Position numbers and translations under genes: made by a program. This document shows positions 62,946 through 64,000 of a stretch of DNA of 64,000 nt, piece by piece (position 1 is the stretch's first letter; every line of letters starts with the position of its first letter). The notes under the pieces are model-generated. The model was not told the DNA's origin and did no database searches. It saw only the letters and a program-made list of their open reading frames with translations. Source of the stretch: Adenanthera pavonina. Taxonomy: Eukaryota > Streptophyta > Magnoliopsida > Fabales > Fabaceae. The stretch lies in the NCBI GenBank assembly GCA_026686845.1, contig JAIVEN010000014.1:31208001-31272000 (forward strand). Reading direction: 5' to 3'.

Positions 62946-63913
62946 TAAGATATATCAAATATATTTATGAAATTTCTCCACCCTAAAATAAACGTTAAAT
63001 TCATCGAATCTAGACACATCTTAGATTCAATGAATCTAGACATTCTAGCTTTAGTTGGTTCGTTCTTGTGTGCGACCCTGTAGGCCCATATGATGTTGGT
63101 AATGGGTCAATGATACTATTGAACTCACCAGTCACAAGTGGCCTCTAGCAAGACATTGTGACTACCCAAATCATATGAGATCAATGATCCAATGAAACAT
63201 ATCATATAACCCTATCACATCCCTTTTGTCTCACGATATATAGGTCAGGTATGAGGCATGGAAATGTTATCCCCATCTTACTTGACCATCACTTTCTCAA
63301 TCTTTGAGCAGACTTACAAAACGAATGGAAACCCTTCCATTCGAGCACGGTCATGCATTTCTTAGTCTCACTCATCGAGGGGCCCAGATGTATTTCTTCA
63401 TTAATTAAAGGGACAAATTCCATCTTGACCATTCATCTTACTATACATGAATTCCACTATGCTGATCATAGCCTTTATGATCTCCCGATTTAAGGTGACT
63501 TTTGACTATATCAAAGTATAATGTTCACATGTAGGAAGCCATGGTGATCTCAAGTCAGAGGGCTCAGTGATATGGTTATATATATGAGATATGCTTATGA
63601 CTTGATCCATGCAGCTATTTCATGGCGGGTTGATCCAGTGCCTGTTTCCTAACAGGTGTTTATGATTTTGATTTGTATCTTTATACATAATTAACCTATA
63701 ATTATCAATCAAAATCATACTAGCCTTACTTCATCATTGTTACTAGAAAGATGATTGACTAGGTACGTTTAGGATAAAATGATTTATCTAAGGATATTAT
63801 TATAAAGAAAAATATGCAAACATTATAATAATGTAATAAAAAAATACCTTCTTTTTCATAATGAAGTACAATGTTCATAATACAATGATTGGCCTATAGC
63901 ACAATCTCCATTA

Positions 63914-64000
63914 TATCATGCCCATATACATATCTTATTATCAGTGTCATCATGTTAGCATACCCATTAATATTCCAATGTATGAGAGGGGATGTAATAT
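63914..64000 (+). mobile_element. Probable continuation of family X2 LTR copy F
   Basis: CATCATGTTAGCATACC resembles CATCATGTTAGCATGC at 46070-46085 in copy D, the position that should follow the break at 59761. Only about 87 bp is in view, and the composition is simple, so this is tentative. Confidence 0.35.

Larger units (their letters stand above)
59762..63913 (+). mobile_element. TGTTAGGAA-type LTR or non-autonomous retroelement, split by family Y LTR
   Basis: Starts TGTTAGGAATTTTGGTG at 59762. TTTCCTAACA at 63645-63654 is the exact inverted complement of the first nine bases, but the following ~250 bp (AATTAACCTATAATTATCAATCAAA...) also seems to belong to the element, up to about 63910. 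TATCA occurs just before the start (59757-59761) and at 63914-63918, a possible 5-bp target duplication. Without the nested Y2 LTR the element is about 1.6 kb and has no ORF. It could be a solo LTR or a LARD/TRIM-type element. The right boundary is uncertain. Confidence 0.5.

Noticed and set aside
1..64000. tRNA, rRNA, riboswitch, CRISPR or bacterial operon signals
   Set aside because: None seen; the ATCATC and TA repeats are simple sequence and the regular repeats found are minisatellites or transposon subterminal words.

Overview
This is plant nuclear DNA, most likely from a eudicot with a repeat-rich, AT-rich genome. Nearly all of it is transposable-element sequence, much of it nested, with one host gene lying broken inside it. 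I found no intact host protein gene, no tRNA or rRNA, no CRISPR array and no bacterial-type operon. Everything below was read by eye from the sequence and its translations, with no database search, so family names are inferences from motifs, termini and length.

Layout. Bases 1-3159 are the 3' end of a Ty1/copia element of SIRE/Maximus type: the tail of an extra ORF with one internal stop, a polypurine tract, and a 1665-bp 3' LTR. It sits in an LTR of another family ('family Y', minus strand, 3160-3720). Next come an unplaced LTR-like stretch (3721-4048) and the end of a CACTA DNA transposon (4049-4563). From 4564 to 10376 (minus strand) runs a recognisable Nudix hydrolase gene of the plant NUDT2/5/6/7/8/10 type. 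Eight exons can be placed. It has several stops, a frameshift, lost splice sites, a 1.29-kb CACTA element in exon 7, a 2.26-kb solo LTR in exon 2, and a CACTA end cutting exon 8.

Two solo LTRs of 'family X' (TGTAACACC... to ...GGTGTTACA) lie at 11164-13577 and 13999-16440, followed by an RNase H-like remnant, a 701-bp near-palindrome (17317-18017) and an imperfect direct duplication (about 18060-20170 and 21740-24720). From 25684 to 47128 there is a three-level nest: a family X LTR is split by a 19.2-kb CACTA element (TSD ATA), which is itself split by a 13.3-kb CACTA element of another family (TSD AAA). The inner element carries two decayed minus-strand genes, one TNP2/TNPD-like transposase and one Ptta/En/Spm (PF03004) protein.

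The right third repeats the pattern: a reverse-oriented CACTA relative (48945-52652), a family Y LTR (52737-54673), a family X LTR (55005-57489) inside a second family X copy (54674-58294), and a third copy (58295 onward) split by a TGTTAGGA... element that itself holds a family Y solo LTR with a perfect CTCTC target duplication.

The genes here do not work together as a system. The story is one of successive insertion, LTR-LTR recombination (many solo LTRs, no internal regions) and decay in which several stops fit C-to-T change. I did not find a previously undescribed functional system.
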